Source of the DNA: Spirodela intermedia
Taxonomy: Eukaryota > Streptophyta > Magnoliopsida > Alismatales > Araceae
DNA length: 64,000 nucleotides
Assembly: GCA_902729315.2 (NCBI GenBank)
Contig: LR746276.1
Location: 5,902,169 to 5,966,168 of the forward strand
Direction of reading: 5' to 3'
A program made the position numbers and the translations under genes. Of this stretch, positions 49,118-62,063 are shown piece after piece. The first letter of the stretch is position 1. Each line of letters starts with the position of its first letter. The notes beneath the pieces are model-generated. The model ran no database searches and was not told the origin of the DNA. It worked only from the letters and a program-made list of their open reading frames with translations.

Positions 49118-49453
49118 ATGAAAGCTCTCGGTCTCCAATGCTGCTTACTCACGTGGATCATGGCAGCGAGCTTCCACCTCCCCGGCGGTGCACCGGCGGA
49201 CTTCCAGAAAGCGAGCGTGAGGGATCTGAGTAGATCGTTGCTCAGGATCGATGGGAGTCTGGGATCTGGACGACGCTGCTATCTACAGGTGAATCATATA
49301 TCAGACTCAGTTCCTCGCAATTTAGAACTAGAATCTTGTTTGGTCTCTTGGATGTTCAAATCCTTGGCTAATCTCCTCCCCGTTGATGATGCTCTTCGTA
49401 TGAGGCTATCGTTTATTTCTCACATTCAGGTGAGGGCGCGCCTGATGGTTTAG
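49118..49453 (+). CDS. Hypothetical small protein with signal-like N-terminus (doubtful)
   Basis: Reading frame starting MKALGLQCCLLTWIMAASFH (an in-frame ATG 12 bp upstream gives MPTLMKAL). The N-terminus looks like a secretory signal, followed by GGAPADFQKASVRDLSRSLL. A GT donor after 49290 (CTACAG|gtgaat) and an AG acceptor before 49431 are both in phase, so a short spliced product is possible; the intron is also open in frame. I recognise no family. It could equally be a leader of a transcript or the remnant of a gene. Confidence 0.3.
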   Translation: MKALGLQCCLLTWIMAASFHLPGGAPADFQKASVRDLSRSLLRIDGSLGSGRRCYLQVNHISDSVPRNLELESCLVSWMFKSLANLLPVDDALRMRLSFISHIQVRARLMV

Positions 49454-49628
49454 TGTTCTCTGTAGAAAGGTATTTGTGGAGGAAGAGCAGAGGAACTGAA
49501 AGGAAGCATTGAAGATCAGAATTGAGAACACCTGAAGATTCGCAGATTAGTACGAATCAAAATGGGAAATCATTTTTTCTAGATTCCAAGGACATCAATA
49601 GAAAAAGGTTAAAAGAGTGGCTTAATAA
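49454..49628. other. tRNA 3' flank
   Basis: Non-coding; includes the A-run at 49611-49614, which reads TTTT on the tRNA strand 15 nt past the tRNA end and suits RNA polymerase III termination. Confidence 0.5.
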
Positions 49629-49701
49629 TGGAGATGCGGGGTATCGATCCCCGTACTTCTCGCATGCTAAGCGAGCGCTCTACCATCTGAGCTACATCCC
49701 C
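49629..49701 (-). tRNA. tRNA-Ala(AGC): tRNA-Ala, anticodon AGC
   Basis: 73 nt on the minus strand including discriminator base A. Acceptor GGGGATG pairs with CATCTCC (one G-T); the D arm contains TAGCTCAGATGG (A box), the anticodon stem CTCGC/GCGAG closes loop TTAGCAT with anticodon AGC, and the T arm is CGGGG-ATCGATA-CCCCG (B box). No intron. It reads as an intact nuclear tRNA; no secondary-structure program was run. Confidence 0.96.
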
Positions 49702-50279
49702 TCAGTACAGAATTAATGACAATATAAAGTTTCAATTTACGACTGTGCCGCTTTCCTCCGCAAACCCCTCCGAGTTCTCTGTACTCAAAGACGAAGAGGC
49801 AGAATGGTTAAGACAGAGAAAGAGAGGGCCTCTATGTTTCCTTTCTAATAAATCCCGCAGGCCCATCTAGAAGAATGAAGGTGGTCTTGTGTGGAGGAGA
49901 AACCACAGGTCAGACGGAGATGAAGGTGGAGCCTGCAGGACTGAATCAAGATGTCTGCCTACAACGGATACGGGTGCTCTCGGGCTTTTGTCCTGCCTAG
50001 AGAGAGAAACCAGGGAAGGATGGAACCTTCCCCCCACCCCATCTCTCTCTCTCTCTCTTCCCTCCCTCCTGCCCGCTCTCAACCTTTATTATTATCTCCA
50101 TTATCTCTCTCCTGTCTCTCTCTCTTCCTGCACCGCCCTCCATCTGCCTCCCGGACCTTCCGTCTTTATCGCTCCAACGCGACGACCTTCCTCCCGGCCC
50201 CTCTTTGCTGCCCTAGGATCTCCTCGGCGCCGCGCTCCGGGATCTTTGACTCTGTTCGCTTGGATTTCGGCGCCGGCTG

Positions 50280-51384
50280 ATGACGAAGCAGGCGAGGAGG
50301 GCTCCGGCGGAGGCTCCTCCGGCGCATGCGTACCTGGCACCTGTGGCTGGGGATGATTCTCGGGGGATGTTCAGGCTCCAGGGGCTCATGCAAGATTACG
50401 ACGATCTGCTCAAGGTGAGATCTACGCTTCCTCACCAAAATCCGCTCGGAAAGTTGGAATAATCTGGCGCGTTGAGCCCCTCGTACCCTGAGGATTTGGG
50501 GCCTTTTCCCGTTTAGGGTTTTCTGCACGTAGTTCTCTTTTCTTTAGATTCAGATCTAGGGTTCCTGCTCGCGTAGAGTTTCTCTCTTTTGAAGATCAGA
50601 CGAAGATTTGCAGATTCAGAGCCCCCCTCCTTCATCCATAGATCTTTCTTCTCCCTTTTCGCCAGATACACCTCCGATTGTTTCATCCACACAAGGGAAT
50701 TGAATGATCCCGACCTCTCTGTTTCTACAGGAAGCAGAAGCGAAGAGGAAGAGACTGCACATGGATCGACAGAGGGCGCTGAAACTCACTGACGAAGTCA
50801 GGTGATCTCCCGGGCCTCGCCCATCTTCTTCGGCTCCAATTCAACTCGCAGAGCCGCCGCCCTTCTGATCCGCTCTCTCCTTCTCAGATTCCTGCGAAGA
50901 AGATACAAGTACCTGACAGCGGATCCATCCCCCTTAAAGGTGAAGAGCGCCCGCCCTAAGAATACCCCCATGGCACCGAAGAACAGAGCGCGGAAAAATT
51001 CCACCCTTCTCAACACATCGCCTCAGAGCGAAGAACTCCCTCCTCGTCAACGCCAGAGGAGCCGGAGGGAGAAGGAACCCGCCGTGCCCACCAACGCGGC
51101 GGTTCTGGACCTGAACCAGATCTCCCTGCCAGTAACCATTCGCACTCTATCCCGGGGAGATTCCGCATATGCATACGCCGGTGCGCGACCTCATTAGGGT
51201 TTCTCTGTGACGGCAGAACGAGGAGGAAGGAGAAGGAGAATTTCCGGGCGCATGGGGGTCCCATCCAATGGAGATGGCGGGGGGAGATCTCAAGCTGTTG
51301 ATCTGCAGAGACACTGGGAGCGGGACGAGCAGGACGGGGAAGAGGAAGATCTCTTGGCAGGATCAGGTGGCTCTCAACGTCTGA
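50280..51384 (+). CDS. Conserved plant protein of unknown function (coiled coil, KRKISWQDQVAL tail)
   Basis: Four exons, 50280-50414, 50731-50801, 50888-51131 and 51217-51384, join in phase to 205 aa. The N-terminal part (FRLQGLMQDYDDLLK) leads to a charged helix (EAEAKRKRLHMDRQRALKL), then TDEVRFLRRRYKYLT, typical of a short coiled coil. A basic middle follows, then VLDLNQISLP and a C-terminal KRKISWQDQVALNV. The DEVRFLRRRYKYL block and the KISWQDQVAL tail occur together in a small family of plant proteins without assigned function, as I recall. Nuclear location is plausible from the Lys/Arg-rich stretches. Exons 2 and 3 were placed by splice phase and the unbroken family motif. Confidence 0.8.
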
Positions 51385-51623
51385 ACATGGAAGGAATTCC
51401 CTCCTCCTCCGCCTTCTTCATGGGTGTGTGTAGGTCATCTATCTTCACGGCTTACCCCTCCTCTCTCTCTCTCTCTCTCTATCTCTTTCTCTCTCATTCT
51501 GTAACAAGGAGACTCCTTTCACAGGTTGACCTGTTCTTCTTCTTCTTCACCCCTGAATTCTCCTCATATTCATACACGAAATTCAACTTGAGCTGTGCAG
51601 ATATTGTTGTAATTACGAATTGT

Positions 51624-51658
<35 letters not shown>

Positions 51659-52741
51659 GTGTATATCATGAGTGCATATAATGAAACCCATCTTCCCTCT
51701 TCCAACAACAATGCAACGGAACCTGCTCACCTTGGCTCCCGTTGAATCTTCATTGAATCCAATCCTCCCAAGAGGAGTCAACGATTGACCGTTCTCACTC
51801 CATTCGGCATTTCTGATTAGCAGATTTCTGGTGGGCGTCCGAGGGTTAGAAACCATACAGCGCTGACCGCACTCTAAAACCAACCACCTGCCAAGTCAAC
51901 CCTATGAGAGAGAGAGACAGAGTCAAACCAGAGGCTGAGGTCAACCCCCAGTTGGAAAGAGTTTCACTAAATGTTAATAAACTTAGGAAAGCTAATATTC
52001 TGTGAGAGATATATATCCCACACATGAAGTGGTTATCGGATCCGGACCCGATTAGATGCTTCCGGCTCGTTGTGCATATCCATGACTCGTCGCGCGGACA
52101 GCGGAGCAGTCGGAGATGGATGCACGACGCACGGAACCTTCGATCCATAGTGTCCGTAGAGCCACCAAACGGGAGAGCAAGTCTCCAATGGAAGTACGCC
52201 ACGTGTGATACGTCCTGTGCCGGAATCTGCGTCAGCTAGGGTTTAACTAACCTGCTGCTCTTTGCGCCGTTTGGGGACCATATCCGATAATAGGATGAAG
52301 GTTGAGGGTATTTTGGTCAAGTAAGGTAATAATCCGATGTGCTTGTAGGCCGAGTTGGGGCCGGGTCGAGAGAGTGCGACCCGGCGGCGGGCGCACCGCC
52401 TGATTTCATCTGACCGGAGGATGAAACACGTGGACGTCCATCGGCCGTGGGATGGTTCGTTGATTTAGGAATGTTTGTGTCGCGAGCCGTGGGATCTGGA
52501 CTCGCCCGAGTCGGGGTGTCACTCGGATTGGCGAGTCCATAAAACAGGGTTTCTGCTGCCCACCCTTGTCTCTCTCCTTTCTCTCTCTTCTCTCTCTCCT
52601 CTATGCGATAGCGGAGGCGGAAGAGAGGGATCCCTCCGCGAGGTGCTCCGCCTCTCGCACCCTTGTCCGGCCCCGTCTTCCTCCCTTGTCCGAGTCGATC
52701 GGAAGCTCGAGATCCTTCACCCAGTGAGAATCAGCAGAGTT
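51385..52741. other. Spacer and eIFiso4G 5' region
   Basis: No gene recognised. (CT)n tracts are at 51457-51480 and 51626-51653; a pyrimidine-rich leader is at 52568-52603, about 140 bp before the eIFiso4G start. The stretch 52030-52240 is GC-rich and open in several frames but has no recognisable domain. Confidence 0.5.
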
Positions 52742-54732
52742 ATGCAGGCAGATCAGACGGTCCTGAGCTTGAGGCCTCGTGGTGGCGGCGGCAACCGAGG
52801 CAGACTCCTTGCTCCCCGCTTCGATTCCGCCCTCGGCTCCTCGTCGCTGGTCTCTTCGGCTTCGTCCGATTCTCGGCCTCATGGCGGCGTTTCGTTCAAG
52901 GTGAGCTGGGGTTCTGGGGGTGTGCTGATCTAGGCCTCATTTGGATCCTTGCTTTTGTTGTTCTCTGTTTTCCCTGTCCGTATATTTTATTGCTCTAATC
53001 CTTTTTGATGGATCGGAAAGTCCTTTCCGGATCGTGTAGGTAAATTATGTGGTTGGATGGACGGGTTATTTTGTTATTCACTCTGGACGTGGGATTTTAT
53101 CGCCCGTTTTATTGTTTTCAGGTTCTATCCTTTATAGTTCGGAAGAAATGTGTCTTTCCCTCGCCGTGTGTTTTCTCAACTTTTCACATCGTAGATAAAT
53201 ATTCTTATCTCGTTTGCTGTTTGTAGGTTGACGAAATATTGGCTCGAGACGGAAGTTCCGAGCTGTATTTCAGTTGAGCTTTGTTTTACATTTTTCGGCC
53301 ACACATTTGTTGTGTTGGTCACATATTCGAGTGGAAAGAAAATAACCTCTTCAAAGTTTAGTTCTTTATGTATTTTCTTATTCATACTTGGTGTTGGATG
53401 GACAATTTCCCTCTCTACAAACTTAACTTTTCATGTCTATTTTGTGATAATGGGAAGTTTAGGGATGCCTGCAGTTTTATGTTCCAACTCTGGGAGTTAT
53501 TTTGGAGTAACTGGACGTTATTTTCTTCTCTTTACATTTGTAAATTTAGTTTATGATAGAAGTCAAATCTTAGGCGACTACGTTTTCCATCTCAAACAAG
53601 AATCTTCTATATGTAGTGCTATTATATTTGGCTGCTAATGTTTCATTTAGCTTACATTTCAATTTAGAATTTCCAATGAATACTTCCTGTAATGCACGAA
53701 TTATCACCTGCTGTTCCTACAATACCCTTAGCAATACATTTGGTGCTTTTGTGTTAATTTTCATGACTTAATATGGCCGAACGCAGACTGTTTACAGTGG
53801 AAAGTAATCATTATACAATTAATATTGACTTCTGTGTTTTTTGACATATTACCTGTTTTCAGACGGGAGATTTGCGGTTTGAAGGGCATGAGCGCGTTCG
53901 TTATACCCGTGACCAGCTTTTACAACTCCGTGAGGTACTTGATTTGTTTTTTTTATTGTAATACATTAAGTTGCCTGATTCTCGGTGAGTTATATTTGTA
54001 TTTTTTTCTCTTTTATACTATCGAGGTGACTTGACAAGTTATTCAATACTCTCGGTCATGTGTATACCACCAGAAAAGTTAAAATAGATGCCATTCAGTT
54101 AGTTTAGCACGTAAAAAACTACCATATCAGTTTGTGGGGTACTCTATTGACCTATTCTGCGCATGCAGCATTACTTTAGTTTTTGGATTTTTACGGATTG
54201 CTTTCTGGCACAGATCTTCTTATTCTATGCATACCTTCTTTCTCATTGTGCTCCCACTCTCCAGGCTGTTGATGTCCCTGAAGATATCATGAAAGTAAAA
54301 GCAGAAGTTGATGTTGAATTTTTTGGTGAAGAGCAGACATGGGGCCGTAGTGATGTGCAAGTGAGTTCCATTGTCATTTTTCTGTAACCTGCATATCGTT
54401 CCTAGATGATAATGAAGTTGTTGCAGGCTTATGTTTTTATCTTTTTTGTTATTCGTCGATTGATGTTTCACTCATATTTCCTTTTTTATAAATTTCGTTA
54501 TTAATTTTTTTTATCTTGATATACTCATCTATTGGAACGATTATGTTTGTCAATTTCATCACTTTTTTTTTTACACTTGATTATTCTCTCCTGTGCTAAA
54601 GCTTCGCACGTTGGTTTTTGTTGTTCCATACGAGTGATCATGTGAAACGAGTTTCTTATGTTAAAATATGATTATGGAAGTGTTATCTCGTTACTTTATT
54701 GTTCATGTACAAGTTGTGCAATGTATTGCTAA

Positions 54733-54797
<65 letters not shown>

Positions 54798-57700
54798 GTG
54801 CAAGTACAACCTCAAGTTCGCTACACTGAGCCTGACAACCGTGATTGGCGGGGCCGATCTGGGCAATTGGCATCCACAGGAGACGAGAAATCATGGGAAA
54901 CAATCCGCGATACCAAAGAATCCAGTTGGAGGCAGCAAGAACCCAGTCAAATTAGTAGCCAGGACCAATTTTCTTTTAAAGCACAGGTCCGCGTGCAGGA
55001 AATTTTTGTATTAACATCTTACCCACAGTGTTTTCTCGTATTATTATTTTCACGTCAACTTGCACGTATACTCATTTCGACTCATTTTTTCTCGTGTGCT
55101 TACCATTTGCATGTGTTAGAAGTGGGTAGGGGTACGAAGAATGTAATATCTGTATTAATAACACTCCCCTGTTTCTCCATGATAGTTGAGTTTTAAAAGT
55201 GATTTTTTGTAATTATTTATTTAAATACTTCCATTGTGGTAAAAGGCAATCGTAGTTAAGTCTTTCTATGATTGCATCCTTAATTTTAACATTTTCCAAT
55301 TGTTCTCTACGACTGTCTGGCACCTTGAACTAGAAAAAGGCATAATTTCTTAAGGTCTTTATTGTCTTGATTAGGGAGTTCTTCTGACTGTAAACCATCT
55401 GTAGTTCAGGTTGATGCTACATTATACGGAGCGGATAATATTAGCAGAAGTTTTTTGCGGGGATTAATTGATTAATTTTAATTTGATTTGATATTAGATT
55501 TTTTCTGTGATGATTTTTCAATACTTTTCGGTTAAGTTGTCAAAAATGTTTTTCATTTTGGTCTTTTATTGAGAAAGCTAGCGAAGTTAAAACTGTTCTG
55601 TCATCTTTGTAATTGCGTTTGTTGGTAAGAAAAGGTAATTTCTTTCCGAAATAGGCAAATGTTGAAAGAAAGTCGAGATAATTTTGTTATACTATTCTGA
55701 TAGCGTAGCGGTGTATCACTGAGCTATACCTGGAGGGTAATTGTTTACTTGCTGTTGATATACTCGAGTTGTGCCTGTTTAGAGGTAATTTAGGGTTCTG
55801 TGTTCTCGATTGTTCTCCGTTTTGCTTTGGTTGTAGTTTGTCTTGCAAGTGATATGCCGAAGGAAGTTGATGTTACTCGATTGTTTACTTGCAAGTGATA
55901 TGTTCTCGAAGTTGTAGTTTGCCTTGCAAGTAATTTAGGGTTTTGTCTTGCTAGAGCTAGACGGTTGTTCAATTTTGAACCGTTATTTATTTTCACTTTT
56001 GAATGTTAGGATGACAATATTTTTTGATTTTGCCTTGGACGCATATTCTATAAAAAAAATAACTTTCTGTTGATTAATGGGGCAAGCACAGGTGGGGAGT
56101 GATAAGGAGTAGTAGATGAAAAAAATTAGGAAATGTTTGAAGATGCGACTAAATTTATGCCCACAGAAAAGCTCAACCTATGGACCATCAATCTGAGTTG
56201 GTTAAAGTCAAATGTGTTTTTAGCATATTTGGTCGCATCATCCCTACTTGTTTTCGGCTCTATTTTAGTTTGTCGTATATGGCTGATAGTGATAAAAAAT
56301 TTCACGTCCCAAATATCCAGTCAGCAGCACGATAGCTTATTGGTGAATTGCAGTGGAGTAAAATGCTATACATCTAATGCATCGTCATTTGGAATTATCA
56401 TAGTAATTTGTGGACATGCCAGCCTCATCTTGCCGTGAACAAGTTTACTATTCATTAATGGTTGATGTGGTGCTTACTGACAAGAAAATGAAAGAGCTCC
56501 TTACGATATAGATACTGGTGATACTATTTAAACTGGTTGTATTGAATTGAAAGCTAGATCAGGTATGCTATCCTTGGTTGACTTCTTTCTTGAACTGTTC
56601 AGATATCAAGCCTGGTTGACTCCTTACGATGTAGATACTGGTAATAATATCAAGACGGAATCGTCTTGCATGCTACTGTTTATGCGGTATGGATCATGAT
56701 ATGATGGGAATACTCAACTTATGGTAGTTTACATGAGTCTAGATAATACTGAAGTTTTGAGAGTCGTATAAGAATGTTGGAGGGTATGTTTTACATCAAT
56801 TTGTAATGTGCCATCCATACAACATTGCCCCGATTCTTTTTGTAAGGAGAGACGTTTAGATGTGGGCAACACTGCACTCTCCTCGCTATACAAGCAAGTC
56901 AGCTTCCCATGCCATAAAAGCCCTTGAAGATGTGGAATATCTTTCCCCATCTACCCTGCTCGTTCTGGTTTAGTAGCAAGCTAGTGGGTTCAAATGTCCT
57001 TCCACAAGAATTAAAACGCTTATATAAGTGAAGTGACAATCCATCGCAATGTTTCTTTACTCTATGATATTTAAGAAGTCCCCCTTCTCAAAGCATTGTG
57101 TTCTGTTGACTGGGGTTTTGTTCCAGTACCGGAGTAAAACGTGTTCAAACTCTTGATACCATGCCTTGTAATGTCTAAATTGAGGAGAAGAATAGTATAT
57201 CTGATAACTGGCCCGCTGTTTTTCATCCATTGAGAGCATGCAGTTCATCTATGCTTACTTACACTAGGAGAGATTTAAATTTTCTCATCCAAAATAATGC
57301 GTGCACTATTTTATTATATTTTATTATATTTCTCTCTGAATTTCTGCTTTGGCGTGAGCGCTCGAGTTCAGACAAATTTCTTCACTGCATGACGGATTTT
57401 TTTTCTCTTGGTATTTGCTCTCACCTTCAATCCTTGCTGGAATCAGGCCGGGGCATCTGCTGCCCTCACCAAAGCTGAAGTCCCATGGTCCGCACGGAGG
57501 GCCAATCTATCTGATAAAGATAGGGTCTTGAAGGCTGTGAAAGGGTAATATTCTCCTGCACTGCTCCCACTCAATAAAATTCCTGTTTTTTTTTTTTTTA
57601 ATGGGTGATAAGAATGTCTTCAACATTCTTCTGTCTCTTCCGCCCCATGCATCTTCATTGCTTGGGATAATCTCTTCGACTTGGTGATGATTCTGAATGC

Positions 57701-59788
57701 TACTCTGCGCAGTATATTGAATAAGCTCACCCCGGAGAAGTTTGACGTGCTCAAGGGCCAGCTCATCGAGTCGGGGATCACCACTCCAGAAATCCTGGAG
57801 GTGATATGATTTGCCGGATCCTCTGCTGGGAGATGCTGAAACTGTACTAATTATGAGTTCTCATGCAGGATGTCATCAAGCTCGTGTTCGATAAGGCAGT
57901 GCTGGAGCCCACCTTCTGCCCCATGTACGCCCAGCTGTGCTCCGACCTGAACGAGAATCTTCCGCCCTTTCCGCCGGGGGAGCCCGGCGGCAAAGCCCTC
58001 ACTTTCAAGCGGATTCTCCTGAACAACTGCCAGGAGGCCTTCGAAGGCGCCGGCAATCTCCGGGCAGAGATCAGAAAGCTGACAGCTCCGGAGCAGGAGT
58101 CAGAGCGGAAGGACAAGGAGAGGATGCTGAAGCTCCGCACCTTGGGGAACATCCGCCTCATTGGGGAGCTCCTGAAGCAGAATATGGTGCAGGCGAAGAT
58201 CGTTCATCATATCGTTCAGGTTCCTCATCCTCCTCTTCCTCCCCCTCCTCGTTGCCTGGTGCATGCTCGGCTGATGTTTGGGAGGCGTCCTCGCGCAGGA
58301 GCTGCTGGGGGCGGCGGACAGCAAGGTGTGCCCGGAAGAGGAGAATGTGGAGGCCATCTGCCAGTTCTTCAACACCATCGGGAAGCAGCTGGATGACAAC
58401 CCCAAATCGTGCCGGATCAACGACAGCTACTTCGCCCGCCTGAAGGAATTGGCTGCGAACCCCCAGCTGGCGCCGCGGTTGAGGTTCATGGTCCACGATG
58501 TCCTCGATCTTCGCTCCAACAAGTGGGTCCCCCGGAGGGAGGAGGTGAGAGCTTCTTCATTCACCCGCTTCTGCCATGTTCTTCTCGCCCAGTTTTCTTT
58601 TTTTTTCTTCTTTTTTTCTGGGATCTTGAAACCGATAATTCTATAGAATCTGGAAGATCCCGTGATGGGTATTAAAAAAAAAAGTGAAAAAAAGCATGGC
58701 TTTTCGCACTGCGTTCATCAGTTCATATGTATATAGATTACGCTGTTCTTTGATTCGCCGGTGATCTTTTGCAGGTCAAGGCCAAGACCATATCTGAGAT
58801 CCACTCCGAGGCGGAGAAGACTCTGGGCCTCCGCCCTGGATCCATGGCCACCTTGAAGAACGGGCGCGGCGGGGCCGCCGCCCCCCCCGCCGGCGGCTTC
58901 CCCGTCGGCCGGCCCGGCGCCGGCGGCATGATGCCCGGCATGCCTGGCCTGAGAAAGATGCCCGGCATGCCCTCCCCCGACGGCGACAACTGGGAGGTCC
59001 CTCGCTCCCGTTCCATGCCCCGCGGTGCCGCCGCCGCCGACGGCCAGCTTCGCCACCACTCCCCCCTCTTCGCCAAGCCCTCCGCCACCATCAACACCCG
59101 CCTCCTCCCTCAGGGCAGCGGCGGCCTCATCTCCGGTAAGACCAGCGCCTTCCTTCAGGGTTCCACCCCCCCACCGCTCAAACCAGCGGTGGCGCCACCA
59201 GCCCCCGCGGCAGCGCCGCCTCCCTCACCGCTCGCTGCCGAGAAGCCCTCACCGGCGCCGGCGAAGCCCAGCGTCGCCGCCAACCTGCAGAAGAAGACCA
59301 AGTCCCTCTTGGAAGAGTACTTCAGCGTGGGGCTCCTGGACGAGGCCTTGCAGTGCGTGGAGGAGCTCGCAAGCCCCGAGTTCCATCCGGAGCTCGTGAA
59401 GGAGGCGATCTACCTCGCTCTAGACAGGACACCGCCCGCCGTGGAAGCGGTGGCGAAGCTCCTCGCCCACCTCGCCGGAAAGAAGGTACTTGCCGCCGGG
59501 GACATCGCCGGCGGGTTCGTGATCTTCGCGGCGGCGCTGGACGACGTCAGCATCGACCTCCCGCGGGCGCCCGGCAGCTTCGGGGAGATCGTCGGCAGGT
59601 TGGTGGTCGCCGGCGGCGCCACCTTCAAGGCCCTGGAGGAGGCGCTGAAGAAGATCGAGGACCCGGATTTCCGGGCGGCGGTGCTCGGCGCCGCCAAGCG
59701 GGCGGCGGCGGAGAGCGCCGGAGGGGAGGCGGTGCTGGCGGCGCAGGCGGGGGAGATCGCCGCCTGCGAGGCCCTGCTCCTCTCTTGA
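52742..59788 (+). CDS. eIF(iso)4G: Eukaryotic translation initiation factor eIFiso4G
   Basis: Plant scaffold for cap-dependent initiation, partner of eIFiso4E and eIF4A. Exons: 52742-52900, 53863-53934, 54265-54360, 54798-54986, 57447-57544, 57713-57800, 57869-58219, 58299-58544, 58775-59788; in phase, 770 aa, normal for eIFiso4G and about half of eIF4G. It starts [17 protein letters not shown], the family N-terminus. The eIF4E-binding motif YxxxxL-phi is at 67-73 (YTRDQLL). MIF4G spans about 200-430 ([34 protein letters not shown]). After a Pro/Ala-rich linker, MA3 lies at about 600-770 ([20 protein letters not shown]). MA3 is rich in Ala/Gly in its second half relative to the form I know. 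A (CT)n tract directly precedes exon 4. The 2.5-kb intron 4 holds no recognised gene. Confidence 0.94.
54738..54797 (+). repeat. (CT)n microsatellite forming the polypyrimidine tract of exon 4
   Basis: About 29 CT repeats end in CAG at the exon 4 acceptor (exon starts 54798) of eIFiso4G. The tract therefore serves as the 3' splice-site pyrimidine tract. Confidence 0.9.
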
Positions 59789-60668
59789 GTCGAGGAGGTT
59801 TTGAGCTGCTGTTTAGTGTCTTTGGTGGTATGTATTTTTCTCTGGTGTCGGATTAAGACCATTGGGTTCGGTTCCTTCTCTGTTTTTTTGTTTCCAGTTC
59901 CGTCCCTTTTTTCACTTTTTTTTTTTTTTAACCCTCTTTTCTTCCTCCGGGGAGGTCGCCTTTTCATTAATGGTGGCGCTGCCGCCGCCGCCGCCGCCGC
60001 CGCCGCCGCAGCAGCTGTGAGATGCTCGATTCTGTGAGTTGTAAATCTCCCCAGGTCTCTCTCATGGGAACTTGAAAGCCGTAGGGTCTTTTCTCTCTCT
60101 CTTTGTGGGTCTTTTGGCAAATTCTTGGATCGAGTTGGACGAGGGTTTGATTCATAAAGCTAATGAATTAATTTATTATCGTCAACCCGCAGTCGTTCTT
60201 ATCATCTTTTCTTCTTTCTGCGAGGTATTTCTCTGATTGATGGCATCATCGTTTTGGGTTCTACTTTCGGAAATTTCTACTTGGCTGGCCGTAAAGGTTT
60301 GGCTTTTGATCTCCGATCGGATCGTCATCTTCTCTCTCTCTCTCCGTTTCCTTCCATTCCCTGCGTGCATAGCAATCACCCAACGTCCGCCGTGGAAGAT
60401 GAAGAAGACCGGCGACGAGACAGAGTGGGCGGCGGAGAGAGAGAGAGAGAGAGGGAGAGAGAGTTCTCCTTCACCCACTCTGCTGCCAAGCTTACCTTGG
60501 CAGCTACGGCTGACAGGCGCAACAAACCGGAAACTTGAAACCCACAGCAGCCCGCCGGTCATGTTCACAGCAAGAGAGAGAAAGAAACAGAGACAGAGGA
60601 GGGGAGGGGGGCTACAAAGGCCAGGAAACGCGCTTCAAGCAGAGGCCATCGGAAGCCGGAGGAGGAGG
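59789..60668. other. eIFiso4G 3' region and CESA upstream region
   Basis: The first half should be the eIFiso4G 3' UTR, with T-rich runs, a (CCG)n run at 59982-60008 and candidate poly(A) signals. 60430-60460 has a (GA)n tract, and the CESA 5' leader likely lies at 60400-60668. No other gene recognised. Confidence 0.5.
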
Positions 60669-62015
60669 ATGGAAGCGAGCGCCGGGCTGGTCACCGGATC
60701 CCACGAGAGAAATGAGCTCGTCCTCATCCGCGGCCATGGCGAGGTCCTCCTCCCCATTCACCCCGTCCATTTCTCCATCGTTTTATGGGTAGCTTTTCTA
60801 TTCCTCCGCCGCCTGACTCCGCCGCCGTGGTTGCAGAACCCGCCGCCGGTGGCCGCTCGGAGCGGCCGTGTCTGCGAGATATGCGGAGAGCAGGTGGGGC
60901 CGGCGGCGGCGGAGGAGGAGGGCGATCTCTTCGTGGCCTGCAACGAGTGCGCCTTCCCCGTCTGCCGCCCCTGCTACGAGTACGAGCGCCGAGAGGGCAA
61001 TCAGGTCTGCCCCCACTGCAAGACCCGCTACCGCCGCCTCAAAGGTCCTCCTCCTCCTCCTCCGGCGACGGCGACCTCTCTCCGCCGCCGTGGCTAACCC
61101 ACCCACCTCCACGCAGGGAGCCCGAGGGTAGAGGGCGACGAGGACGAGGACGACGTGGACGACGTTGACCAGGAGTTCAACCGCCCGCCGCCGCCGGCAA
61201 CCATAGTCTCCGGCAGGGGGGCGGCGGATTACGGCGGCGGCGCCGACCTTCCTTCCATCATTACTGGTGCCCGGTCCGTGCCGGTGAGCCGCTACACCTC
61301 CGTCTGACTCCATAGGACAGATAGGCCGCCATTACGTCGATCTTGTCGTCGACATTGACCTTCTGATAACCTCAGGTCAGCGGCGAGCTCCCCCCGCCGC
61401 CCGGGCATGGTCTCGGAGACCTACGTTCCTCCTCGAAGAAGCGTCTTCTCCCCTACCCGTTATCCCAACCAGGTGACCATAATTATTACGTCATTTACTC
61501 TATTTAGTAAACAAAATGTCATTATCTTAACCAAAGTCGATAATTTTTAAATATTTGGGGTTTCTTTCATGGGCTAGGATTTGAGATTTCCGGAATTATT
61601 TTTTAATGCGATTATTTAATGCGACGATAATAATAGTGAGATTATTTGACGTGGTTAATCTGGATATTTGATCAACTGGGGGAGAGATGATATGATGAGC
61701 AGGCGGTGCCAAGGAGGACGACAGCGGGGGCTGGAAGGTGGACGGCTGGAGATCCACGTGGCCCTTCCAGATCGACGGCCACCTGGAAGACGCCGAACTC
61801 GACGTGTCCACGTAGGCACATTCCTAAATATTTCGATTTTTGGAATAAAAGGATGACTTAATATTAAGTAAATAACTCGAATTTTATACTCTGGACCCAG
61901 CTTGGAGAAATAGAGGGAGAGAGGAAGAGAGAGATAGAGGGGGATTGGGAGAGAGATAGAGAGAAGCAGAGAAACAGCGAGGAGGGAGTGAGAGAGAGAG
62001 AGAGGGGGAGGGAGT

Positions 62016-62063
<48 letters not shown>

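Noticed and set aside
55690-55735. tRNA-like fragment (minus strand GGTATAGCTCAGTGATA)
   Set aside because: Only a D-arm-like piece is present; no T arm or acceptor stem.
59410-60120. Minus-strand 236-codon frame opposite the eIFiso4G MA3 region
   Set aside because: Shadow of GC-rich codons and of the (CCG)n repeat; no domain.
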